64,000 nucleotides of DNA, taken from positions 22,510,765 through 22,574,764 of the forward strand of contig CM048840.1 in NCBI GenBank assembly GCA_026545765.1, read 5' to 3'. Made by a program: the position numbers and the translations under genes. The notes under the pieces are model-generated. The model was not told where the DNA came from and searched no databases. It saw only the letters and a list, made by a program, of their open reading frames with translations. Positions 25,482 through 35,939 of the stretch are shown one piece after another. How positions within the stretch are numbered: position 1 is the first letter of the stretch; the number at the start of each line of letters is the position of its first letter. This stretch comes from Plantago major (Eukaryota; Streptophyta; Magnoliopsida; Lamiales; Plantaginaceae).

Positions 25482-27972
25482 AACTCCATATACACAGGCC
25501 AGGTACTTGATTTTGATTTTCAGCATAATAAGTTGATGCGGTACCCTATTTGGTCTCTGGATATAAGATGATCCAGATCTGAACGTGAGTACGATTTTGA
25601 CCACTGAGGTGCATAATATTTATGACATTTGAATAATTTTCAGAACCTTTTCTCTTAGGATGCTCCTTGTATATTCCTTTGTAATTGATATTATGACCCT
25701 TTATCCCAGGGAGCCACAGATTAGAATTTAGCTTATGTTATCAATCACTAAGATGAAACGTAAAACTGCAACTCGTTTTCCAATATGAATTAGATGAAAT
25801 GAAATGTAAAACTGCACCTCGTTTGCAATATGAATCACTGTACTTATTTTCTCTAATTTCTTAGTATGTCGCTGGAACCAAGTAAAGTAAAACCTTATTT
25901 AGAAAAACTTAATTAATCTGGAAGAATTAAGTAATTGTGATGTGACTTGCCAACCATCCAGTTATTATACTGGGATGGAACTCTAAAAACTGGTAAGTAA
26001 CTGGAACCTGGAAAAATACCAAAAACCCGGCAAACATCCTGTAGTACGCAAACATTCAGTGCTGTTTGTGCAGCGGATAAAACCCGGTTTTAATCGAGTT
26101 ATCATTTTCAACCTATTTGCCAAGCGGTTTTAATCGCGTTGAATAGTATTCGTTTTTAATCACCAACTATTCATAATTCAATTAAATTTTATCTTTTTAC
26201 CTACTATTTTTCTCTCACTTTACTTTTTCATTTATTATAACTTTAAACCAATCAAATAACATTAAAATCAATCAAATAATTTTAAAAACTCTTACACGCA
26301 TCATTTCACTCTTATACACCTTATATAACAACCCTATAAAACCTATAAAACTTTAATTCCATCCCAAACACAATTTTTTGAAAACCCAATTATAATTCAG
26401 TTACTATTTACAGTTAAAATCAAATTAAAACCCTGTTAATTCTAATAGATTCCCAAACATCTATTCAGTGTTTTCTTTTATCCCTGTTTTTATATGTAAA
26501 AATGATGCAAGTAATGGAGACCATGTTTGTTGAAGGTGAGTGTCACTGGGTGTACGCCGGGTACGAGTAGGTTTTCTTTCCTTTCCAAAAGTCCAATGTC
26601 CATTGTGTAGAAATGAACTCATCTACACTTAAAAATTGACCTTGGAAGTGGAGAGTTGTCATATATCTTATAGAGTATATTTAACAGGTTTTCAAAATTT
26701 AAAATCATGAAGGGCAGGTTCTTTTTTCAAACCGCAACAGATCTCGTGCTAATAAAAGCGGGTGAAATGCGGAATCTACACCTATAAAATTGAACAATTC
26801 ATGAAGTTTCACTTATTTGTGAGCCAAAATTGATAAGAAAATTCTAAACATGAATTTAATGCATGACTTTAAGGATAGATGATGATGCGAATATAAAATA
26901 CTTCAAAACCAAAGCATGACTTTAAGTATAACCATATTTGTGTGGTACTTGGGAACTAGTAAGGCTATGTTATTTTTATCTAAAAACTCATTAATTTTAG
27001 TTCAGATTTATTCAGTTTTGTTATGTTCTGTTCAGTTCTCTTAGGAGCCATTCTCTAATCAATTATGGGATTGTTATGTATTTAATCCATTACTATATTA
27101 GACTAACATATTGTATTTCCAATTAGATGTTCTCTATGGTTTATGGGAGTAGGTATTAAATCTTATGTCGTTCACTACAAATTTTATTAAAAAGCATATA
27201 CTACCAAATTAGCAATATGTTAACCATTTTACCCTCAACTTTGGTTCATCATTTGCAAATACAAGTGACCATCTATCAAACTTTACGTTAGTGCTAGGAC
27301 ATTTCTTTTCCCTTCCTTTTCATTTTTCTGTTTCAGAGGAAATCTTGTGTATTTAATCAACTGATAAAACAATACATCAATCACAGTGCACGGGAAGCGT
27401 GTTGTCGCTATCCATCTCGATATCTTTTGCTAGTACATGAGCCAAATGATTACCACGTCTCACAAAAGAAAGAAAAGCCAAGGTATCGCCACAACGTCTC
27501 ACAGAAGAAAATAAAGGAGTTAAAAACCAAAATAACATCATTTTGGTCTCAAGAACTGCTCAAAAACTCTTTTGCTACCAGCTTTGAGAATGTAAGTGGT
27601 TTCATAAACAGACCCCTTTGTTAACAAAACCAATCAAAGATCAAAGCTCATACAAGGATCACAGTATATTCACAAAATACTCATCACATTGCAGGTAATG
27701 ACTGATGATCCAGTGGAATGAAATAGAAAAGGCAAGTATTAGAATCTGACATGAAATAAACACAACCACCTAAGATACTACAGTACTTTGAAACATTTCA
27801 TGGACATAAACAATTCACTGGAGAAAAACACTAGTTTGGAATTGAAAATTATAATAAAAGACAATTGTCTAGGCATCATGCTTTAAACTAGTACAAAAGT
27901 AGTACTGATTCTTTATAGGACCAAACAAATAGCCCATTTATTATTAAAAGTAGAAAAACATGAGAATAGATC
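25482..27972. other. Intergenic between DPE1 and the PIF element, mostly unexplained
   Basis: The DPE1 3' flank, followed by AT-rich sequence. The interval 26062-26462 begins ctgtttgtgcag, ends cccaaacatct and has attcagtg on both sides (26054-26061 and 26463-26470). This may be a ~400-bp hAT-type MITE, but its termini match only around TGTTTG. A stretch with repeated gttcag words lies at ~26995-27040. No gene seen. Confidence 0.4.
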
Positions 27973-28149
27973 TCACATGACATCGCGCAATAGCATAGTG
28001 ATGAAGCGAAACTTAGCATTATCGGGCATGGAGAAGAACAATGCGAGCTCTTGGGGATTGTTAACCATTCTGTGCCACTATGATGTGTTGTTCAATCAGA
28101 AGGGTTGGAAGTTTACCAAGTGCATCAAAAACTTCAGATGTGTGATGGT
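27973..28149 (-). pseudogene. C-terminal part of the same SANT gene, cut off by the hAT
   Basis: Reading on from the target duplication gives TSEVFDALGKLPTLLIEQHI and then, after a one-base frame change, MVNNPQELALFFSMPDNAKF and RFITMLLRDVM before the stop at 27973. This is the usual end of this protein family, so the two halves were one gene before the hAT landed. Confidence 0.75.
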
Positions 28150-28159
28150 TAGAGGTGTA

Positions 28160-28345
28160 TTTCGAACCGAACGGGGACCTTATCGAACGTTCGTTCGTTA
28201 AGGTTATATTGTGTTCGTGTTCGACGAACAAGACACCAACATGTTCGTGTTCGGTTCGTTAACATTTTACAAATTCTGTGTTCGTTCGTGTTCGTTCGGT
28301 TATTTCGTTCGTTTGCGTTCGTTTTGTTCGTTCGTTCGAGAATGA
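28160..28345. repeat. hAT left subterminal repeats (TTCG/CGAA words)
   Basis: More than fifteen gttcg or cgaac words in under 200 bp, some as gttcgtgttcg. The right end, 33210-33365, has a matching cluster. In hAT elements such subterminal repeats are transposase binding sites; that role is inferred here. Confidence 0.8.
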
Positions 28346-29485
28346 ATACAAGAAATCCAAAATTACAAGCAATAATCATCCCAAAAATTAAAAAACAGCC
28401 AATATAAAATATCTAAACACAAGTCCATAAATTAAATACCATAATTTCCTATCCGACAAACTCAAGTACAATTACGATAAATCCATAAGCTTAAAGGTAC
28501 ACAAAATAAACTACATATCAAGTTCGACGATAAATATAAGATAAGCCGAGAGACATAAAAACGTCCAAAACAAAGCATCCAAAACAAAGCAATGTAAATC
28601 CAGTTTTCTTTAGCTCCATGAAGTCCCTAAACAAAAACCATAATAAACATTAGGAAACCTCAAACAGACCAGCAATAAAATACAGACAGTCTGCATCAGA
28701 GAACATATTCCTATTTTCGTAAATATAGAAGCTTCACAGTTCACACACCTACATTAGCCCTTTCTAAAAGCATTGAACAACTGCTGAAACTCCGAATAAC
28801 AAGTACGATTAGTCGATTACTATACATTATTGCAATGCATAAAGATTGCAAATTTGCAAGACCAACAAACCAGAGACACAGCACCAAAGTAGAACCATAT
28901 GAGCATAAAGAACAATTTCAAGAAAATCCCAAGCTAGTTAACAACATACAGGAAACAACAAGATAGGAGAGCTAGATTAACACAAGAATCTAACAAAAAA
29001 TCACCATAGAACTTTACTAGTATTTCTTGAGCCTAGAGTGTGAATAATACTTTGCAAAAGTCCAATCTCAATTTTTTAACCATATAACCAGAGACACAGC
29101 ACCAAAGCAGAACCATTTAAGTTTCAAGAAAAATTTCAAGAAAATTCCAAGCTAGGTAACAACATACGGGAAACAACTATTTGTCCCCATTAAAAGAATC
29201 ATTCATTCCTTTCTAAAAGCATTCAACAATCGATGAAACTCAACAAATACGATTATGAGACATTATTGACATCACTTCTAAACCAAGAAATGCAAAATGA
29301 CACAAGCTTTCTAGAACAAAATACAGCGAGGTAGCAAATGTAGTAGTTACTTGCCTTGGATGATTCAAGGCTCGTAGTACAATCTCCGATTGGATTACTG
29401 GATTTACCAAAAGAAAAATAAACAAAGATAGACATGAGAAAACAACTTCACTTAACAACAATTAATAATACAATTAACAGAAAGT

Positions 29486-32150
29486 TTAAATTAATACCTT
29501 ATCCTTCTTCTTTATACCATGAAGCTTACGACACCAATCTCCGGTGCACATCAACATTTCAACAGTATCCAGCGCTAATGAAGAACGGTAGGTGTCAATG
29601 ACTCTAGTTCCGGCACTAAAAGTTGCTTCCGAGGCCACGGTGCTGACTGGAACGGCTAAGATATCCGCAGCCATTTTGGAAAGAATTTTGTATTTAGTGG
29701 ATTCTTTCCACCATTTCAATGCATCCAAATTAACAAGATCAGCGCCACCTACTGCGTTCTCCTGGGTAAGTCGGCCATCTTCAAAGTAAGCATCTAGCTC
29801 ATTCTTGTGTGGTTGAACAATCTCCACAGAAGATATATGAGTAAGAAATTGACTGATACCTGTAGATGAGATAGTAATAAGAGTAGATTAAACCTTCATT
29901 AACAGGAGCATCATCTGCTCAAATGAACTCACTTTAAAGGTAACTTCGGAAGGGAAGGAGGAAACAAACCAAAAAAGAAGCAGAAAATGAGTTTTGTAAA
30001 GAAGCTAAAAAGCTGATTTGGAGAAGTACTTGACAGGTGATTCTCAAAATCAATTTTTCATAGAAGAAAATGAGTTTCTAGGAGCAGCACACTTCATAAA
30101 AAAAAATTCTAAGAGGTAAAGAAAGGCCATACCGGTAGAGCGTGATAGTGGATTGGACTTTCTAGCATGCACTGATGCATTAGATCGAGAAGTCGTACTC
30201 AGAGATGTCGAACCAGAATGTATCTTCTCATACTCAGTATAGAGCATAAATTGCCACTCGAACCTCTTCTTTTTTCTGCCTAACTTCATGGGATGGATAA
30301 ATTTTAGGAAAATAGTGATCAATCACCAACATTTTCAGTCGAGGATCCAGAATTGCAGCGATTGACATAAGCAGATTACACTCGCCCCAATACTTATCAA
30401 ATTTCATCTTCATCTTTGCAACCATACCCGCAATAAATTGATCTCTATCGGAAGATTTAGCATCCAGAATCTCCTTAATCTTACAAATTTCCACCAAATA
30501 CAAGTTTGTAGTTGGATAATCGCTGCCCGACATCACATGAGTTGATTCCCAAAATGCTTGTAAGACAGAACACACCTTTATAAGAGAAACATAATCAGAA
30601 TTTAGAAAAGAAAGGACACAGCCACACACTAACATTTCAAAGCAGAATTCAGAAAAGAAAGCATACTGCCACACACTAACATTTCAAAGGTAGAGATAGA
30701 AGAAAAGAAAAGAAAGCATAGAATTGTAAATTATATACATACCTTTTCCACCTTTACCCAATCTTCATCCTCGATGATTATCAAAGTCTCTGTCTCTTTC
30801 ATTATAGCTTGAAAAGCACTCTTTGTACTTCAGAGAACACACTAACATCTCAAAGGTAGAGTTCCAACGAGTTTTGCAATCGTAGAGAAGGACCCTGTCC
30901 GGTAAAGAAGCTGCTTCTACCGCTTTTGCAAATTGCAAACGTCGAGTGTCACTCTTGTTGATATAATCCACAGCTTCCCTAATAACATTAACTATCTTAG
31001 TAATCGTACTTAGACCATCTTGAACCAACAAATTCAGGATGTGGGCACAACATCTCACGTGGAACAACTTCCTATTAAGAGGCAAAGACATATTTTTTGA
31101 AAAAGTAGACTTCAAACTCCTGATACAAGTGTCATTGTTCGATGCATTATCAACTGACAAGGTATAAACCTTGTTCTCCAATCCCCACCCCCGTACGCAT
31201 TTTAGTATTTCATCGGCAATGACTATGCCCGTTCGAGGAGGAGGAAGGTGAACGAAGTTTAATACCCTCTTCTGTAGTCTCCTGGTGTTATCAACCCAAT
31301 GCCCTGTCAAAACCATATACTCAATCTTCTGATTTTTAGCCTTCCACAAATCAGTAGTTAAACTGATTTTCTGAACCTTCTTAAATATTTGTCTCAACTT
31401 CTCTTTTTCTCTTTCATATACAGCAAAACGGTCATTTCTTATTGCAACACGAGTTATCCTAACCCACTGAGGCATTCCTCTTTTCATCATTATATTAAAC
31501 CCCACTTCCTCAACAATTGTAAAAGGATGCTCATGCATACAAATCCACTCTGTTGCACTTTCTTTCATCGCTGCCATATCAAACTTCCCGGAATAAACAT
31601 AAGAATGTCTAGGAGTAGCCAAAGTACCACTAGCCGGAAAATTAAGCTTAGCCTGCTTAGCTTCATCCGCTTTTGTTATTAGCAGTGGAAGACACTCAGT
31701 CATGTGTCGGCCCAGGTGTGTAGTGCATCCCCCTTTGTAATATGGCTATCTCATATGACAATGTAAACACTCGAATTCCCGCAGTTTCTCCCCATTTTTT
31801 TTCAGTCATAACCTCCTTAAAATGGTTCCATACCGGTGAACTCTTTTTTCTTTTTTTTGGTCTATAAGCATCAAGACCATCCCCATCTACTAAACCATTC
31901 TGATCGGCAGTCTCAGAAGTCTCATCAGTGTCTTTTTATCAGCCTCTTCATTTTGATCATCCTCTCCCAAATCCTCTTCATCGACCCCCAATGATTTACT
32001 ATTATCCCTAAAATACTGAATAAACACATCTTCAGCATCAGGACCAACAACAAAATCTAACCCAATCGCTTCCTCTTTATCGTTTTCTATCACAGGCACT
32101 TCTTCCGCAATCTGTTCCCCTGCCTCTAAACTAGCTTCTGGAGTAGACAT
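29486..32150 (-). pseudogene. hAT transposase (BED finger, RICESLEEPER-like), broken
   Basis: The start is an ATG at 32150 with an acidic N-terminus. A BED zinc-finger remnant follows at ~31880-31690 (KGGCTTHLGRHMTECLP). The catalytic core at 31703-30765 shows LTTDLW, SVDNASNND, a CxxH-type RCCAHILNLLVQDG and KTRWNSTFEML. The central part (~30580-30130, LMSIAAILDPRLKM) follows, then the hAT dimerisation domain at 29827-29486 ([35 protein letters not shown]). At least one genuine intron lies near 30733-30590 (VEK|VCSVLQ). Frame changes occur in the BED region and near 30320-30230, so no full protein can be made. The order and motifs match plant RICESLEEPER/DAYSLEEPER-type hATs. Confidence 0.88.
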
Positions 32151-32292
32151 CTATAGTATATATGCATATAAAACCAATGAGCAGATTGCCAGATGAGCAT
32201 TATTCATTTTGATAAATCTAATTGCTGCTACTTCTAAACTTGAGCCTATTCCAGATATAACAAGAAAACTGAGTGGAAAAAAAATTTCATAC

Positions 32293-32421
32293 CTTGACAA
32301 ATCATGTACGTCGGTCGAGATTCAGGTGTAAATTCTTTATTTCCCCAAATTCACCAAAAGCATTTTGCAAATCATCTTCTTCAGCCTCTTCATGTACTCC
32401 AGTAACCAGAATAATCCATCC
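32293..32421 (-). pseudogene. Captured exon of Y14 / RNA-binding protein 8A inside the hAT
   Basis: 43 codons in one frame read [20 protein letters not shown], then [19 protein letters not shown], a stop where Gly is expected, and FVK. This is the first half of the RRM of Y14 (RBM8A), a core exon-junction-complex subunit, nearly residue for residue. It ends at AAG|GTATGA, a donor. The TGA is a single G-to-T change from GGA. It lies just upstream of the transposase start, on the same strand. A lone exon inside a transposon, with no neighbouring Y14 exons, indicates capture. Confidence 0.88.
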
Positions 32422-32600
32422 TTCAACAAATTGCAAGTTGAGCAAAAAATTAGAATCCAACTCCAACAACAATAATTACATTCAATTTTGCTTGCTGGTA
32501 CAAAATGCAATCATGCCAGTTACTAAAATTGTTTCGAACTCATACATCCAACAAACTGATACTAATGAAACTTAAACCGCAAGATGCAATTTGTCTTAAC

Positions 32601-32720
32601 CTTCGTAAGGATGGAAAGGATGAAGGAGATGGAAAGATGTCGCGAGTGGCAGAGGAAGGAGGAACCTGTGGTGGAAAAGTGGCGACTGGCGGTATAGGAT
32701 TGCAATTAGAGGTGGTCTGT
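32601..32720 (-). other. Exon-like segment of unknown origin inside the hAT
   Basis: Read on the minus strand, one frame stays open and is Pro/Ser-rich (NPIPPVATFPPQVPPSSATR) up to CGAAG|GTTAAG, a donor-like site. It lies between the thioredoxin and Y14 pieces. It might be a third captured fragment or the hAT's own leader. I do not recognise it. Confidence 0.3.
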
Positions 32721-32986
32721 TGATATTAATTCAACAGAACCATTAGTCAAAATGCCGCCTTCTGGGGATAAATCAATATCGCAAATTCGCATTCGCAATC
32801 ATCAAATTAGCAAATAGCAACTACAACATCAGTACAAACAAATTCCACATTCAAATCAACACAGATGGCACCAAAATTGAATTAAATTGAAACCCATAAC
32901 TTCAAAAAGACCAGATTTTTAATGAAGAAACATAAATTCGGATATGAAAAACATAATAGAAACAAACAAAAAGGGGCAAATCAAAC

Positions 32987-33108
32987 CTTAGGGTGCAGAG
33001 CTTTGCAACCACCACAACCAGGAGAATAAAAGTCAAGTATGACGAGCCTATCACCGGCGTTGACCAAACAATTGACAAGCTGCTGAGCAGACTGGGAGTC
33101 TGGGTCCT
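32987..33108 (-). pseudogene. Captured exon of an ACHT-type (CGGC) thioredoxin inside the hAT
   Basis: The minus strand reads SAQQLVNCLVNAGDRLVILD, then FYSPGCGGCKALHPK, ending at AAG|GTTTGA. This is the thioredoxin beta-strand and active-site helix of the plant atypical Cys-His-rich plastid thioredoxins (ACHT), whose site is CGGC instead of WCGPC. The upstream edge, TTCTCCCAG|AG, resembles an acceptor. No other thioredoxin exon is nearby. Frame and active site look intact within the piece. Confidence 0.88.
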
Positions 33109-33375
33109 CTGGGAGAAATAGAAAGATCAGATCTAGGGTAATATGTCTAATGTAATACTATATTTATTTGTTATTAAAAATATAAATTATTAATAAATAT
33201 AATATATATATTTGTTCACGAACTGTTCGCGAACTAACGAACATTAAATACTTGTTCGTGTTCGGTTCGTTAAGAACTTGAACTTGTTCGCGAACTGTTC
33301 GAGTTTGACCGAACCGAACACGAACCGAGCGATGACCGAGAAATTTCGCGAACGTTTGGTTCGCAATAGACCCTA

Positions 33376-34301
33376 GTGATGGTTAGCACTTGTAGAAGCT
33401 TCAATTGCCTTTGTAAGTGTATCCATCGATTTTTGAGACTCACTCACGAATGCATTCATCAGATTAACTACTGGATTTATTATTCCATAATCCACAACAA
33501 ATTTTCGCTTACGATTTCCGCTACTTCCACCAGGAGGGGTATTATCATCGGCTTCAGCATCATCGGGCACCACTTCAGATTCTGGGGACTTACAATTCTC
33601 ATTGTTCGAAATTCCTTTGTCACGTTTTGAACTAGAACCATATCCTAGTCCATTCTTATCAACATGAGGAAATTGCTGATCTGTTGAAGTAGAATCATGA
33701 ACAATTGCAGAACAGTCAAAAGCATGCTCACCAGTAGCCCTATCCTTCCCGAAGATTTCACACCAATGCTCATAGTATGGAAACGGCTTGCCACGAAAGT
33801 TCTTAATCTCAGGCACAACCTGAAATACCATTAAGATTAGAATATTATTGAATTTAAAGCATGTTGCAAAAAAAAAAAAAAAAAAACCAACTAAAACATG
33901 TGTAATAATAATACTAATTACCTTAACATAGTTATCCATATGTCCTGCTCATCCAGCACTATCATGTGTGAATCAGGATCAATTGCAACACCACTAAGCT
34001 TCAAGAACTCAAACAGCAGAACATGCTCTCTTTCCCACACGGTTAACTTGGAATTCACATGAGGGTCGCCACGGATATCAGCATGGGGAAGCTGTTCCTT
34101 AATGTAAATCTCAGCTTGCCTAAGGAAACCTCCCCTCCACCCATTACCAGACCTCCACCCTTCATTGATAAGCCGTTTCACTGTTGAAATCAAGCATTCT
34201 TCTTCCTCACGAGACCAGAATTTTCGTCGGATTCCACTATGTCCAGCTCTGCCTCCTCCACGCCCACTTCCTTGTCCTCCAAGTTGCTGGTCGATCACCT
34301 G
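33376..34301 (-). pseudogene. PIF/Harbinger Myb/SANT-like protein, main part
   Basis: The N-terminal exon (from ~34301) carries a Myb/SANT-like domain: RRKFWSREEEECLISTVKRL, …INEGWRSGNGWRGGFLRQAE, HVNSKLTVW. A second exon from ~33819 encodes VVPEIKNFRGKPFPYYEHWC, then EIFGKDRATGEHAF, a Ser/Asp-rich linker and NRKRKF. The domain end appears shifted by one base just before the first donor (near 33925). The frame runs to 33376, where the hAT enters; the next codon, TAG, is the hAT terminus itself. The C-terminus continues beyond the hAT at 28149-27973. Confidence 0.8.
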
Positions 34302-34587
34302 AAAAGTAATAAACAATGAGTATATCATCAACAACCAAACTTTAGTCTCAAGGTAGAGCTTCCCTCTTGTGACGCGTCAACGATCATGAACTTCAATTAT
34401 CAAAAGAAAAGCAGCATGTTGAAACACTCAAAGTGTAACACATACTCAAAACATATAATCTTAGAAGAGTAATAATATTAGCAAAGTATGATCAATAACT
34501 TCAAGTGTCCAGAATATAGAAAATAATTCAAAACATTCTACATGTCTTTTTCTGAAGCATAAAAACAGAATTAGAAAAATTTATATC

Positions 34588-35939
34588 CTATGAGTGGTAT
34601 CGCCAATTGTTGTACATCTCTTGGACAAATATATCACGTCAATTGGACCACTGCTGTGAGGTCTCAACCGTATCAATGTATTCCAAGTCCGACTCAGGTA
34701 CAATGGGGTTTTCGACCTCAACAAGATCAAGGGGATCAATTGTCATTTCAGTTCTAATGAAGTTATGAAGGAGTGCACATGCCATTATAATTTTATTTTG
34801 TGTTCTCAATGGGTAAAACATGTTACTTCGCAAGGCAGCCCAACGATTATTTAGATGTCCAAATGCCTGCTCTATGATATTTCGGGCTCTACAGTGCTTC
34901 ATGTTGAAGTATTCTTGATAGTTTCTAGGCCGATTACGCCTAGGACCCCACTCTTTTAGATAATAACGAACTCCCCTATATGGTGTCAAAAAACCTTCAG
35001 CATTTGCGTAACCATTATCGCACAAATAATAGGTGCCTATAGAAAGAAATGGTTTTAATTACTTTATAAACCAAGTGATCAAGCAAACAAGTACAAAGGC
35101 TATTTCACTTACTAGCCGGAACTTGCAAGCCGTTAGGTCTACTAACAGCATCACGTAGAACACGACTATCAGCAGCAGAACCTTCCCATCCAGCTAAGAT
35201 ATAAATGAATTTCATGTTCATATCACATACTCCAAGCACGTTCGTGCAAACCTGACCTTTGCGAGTTCTATACCTCACATTATCTATTTGTGGTACTTGC
35301 ACATCTACATAGGTACCATCCAGTGCACCTAAGCAACCCTACATAATTATAAAAATTGTCAGAAATAGTTTAAATAAACGATGACCACTTATTAAAAAAT
35401 TGAGACTTGATTGTCATAAATTACCTTGAAGATCTTAAACTTTTCATTGGTACAAGCCTCCGTGACGGGCTGTGGAGTAACAAGGAGCCGATCATGAAGT
35501 CTTAATATCGCATCAAGTGTTCGGTTGAAGTATTTACTCACCGTGCTTCCAGATCGTTTAAAATCAAACTTTACAACTCAATTCTTTGTATGATGTGCTA
35601 ATACATGCAAGAAGAGTGATGTTTGTTCTTGCACGGTAACCCACTTCTCATCTTGCAATCCCGCATAATGTTCCAGTACATAACAAAGCTTTGCGAACGC
35701 ATTGCGATCCATTCGAAAGTTGTTTATACAATCATCATCAGTAAGATTTACCAAGTCATTCATGTGCTCAATCTGTTTAGGAATTTTATCGAGCATCTTG
35801 TATGCGCGTCTTTGTGTACAGTCAGAAGAACATTGTGCAAGATGCAAACAGTAACATAACATGATAAGACCAAGTAGAGTTCGTACCGAAACAAAAGTTG
35901 AATAGCTACTACAACTAGTACTTTTGTCTTCCAATCCAT
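34588..35939 (-). pseudogene. PIF/Harbinger DDE transposase (HARBI1-like), broken
   Basis: The start is MDWKTKVLVVVAIQ at 35939. Next come IPKQIEHMNDLVNLTDDDCI, FRMDRNAFAKLCYVLE and LHVLAHHTKN. The catalytic triad is visible: D in [17 protein letters not shown] in [16 protein letters not shown] and E in RNIIEQAFGHLNNRWAALR. Introns lie at about 35424-35340 and 35112-35040. Breaks: a frame change near the N-terminus, a TGA where the family has CGA-Arg (after HHTKN, near 35580) and a TGA for Trp near 34635. Both stops are the C-to-T/G-to-A changes expected from cytosine methylation. It ends in FVQEMYNNWRYHS. Confidence 0.85.

Larger units (their letters stand above)
28150..33375 (-). mobile_element. 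hAT transposon, 5.2 kb, with 8-bp target duplication
   Basis: The ends are TAGAGGTGTATTTCGAACCG on the left and, read inward, TAGGGTCTATTGCGAACC on the right, matching the hAT form TAGGG(N)TG. The 8-mer gtgatggt flanks both sides (28142-28149, 33376-33383). The subterminal 150-200 bp at each end are packed with ttcg/cgaa words. Inside, on the minus strand, are a hAT transposase gene and, between its start and the right terminus, pieces of host exons. The intact duplication and clear TIRs indicate a moderately young insertion, but the transposase is broken. Confidence 0.92.
27973..35939 (-). mobile_element. Decayed PIF/Harbinger element, split by a hAT insertion
   Basis: Two minus-strand genes typical of plant PIF/Harbinger elements lie together: a Myb/SANT-like protein gene (27973-34301, interrupted by the hAT) and a DDE transposase gene (34588-35939). 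Coordinates cover the coding span only; I could not identify the TIRs or the TWA target duplication, so the true ends lie outside. The element is dead, with premature stops and frame changes in both genes. Confidence 0.75.

Noticed and set aside
26062-26462. hAT-type MITE with attcagtg duplications
   Set aside because: The 8-mer repeat is real, but the ends match only over TGTTTG and at different offsets; kept only as a remark.
26959-27050. gttcag-rich stretches at ~27.0 and ~36.9 kb as TIRs of the first PIF element
   Set aside because: Both read in the same direction and are not reverse complements, so they cannot be a TIR pair.
28160-28345. CRISPR-like or satellite array of gttcg words
   Set aside because: The spacing is irregular and the words sit at both hAT ends, as subterminal repeats do.
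31389-31682. Plus-strand open frame in the hAT
   Set aside because: It is the complement of the hAT transposase catalytic region.
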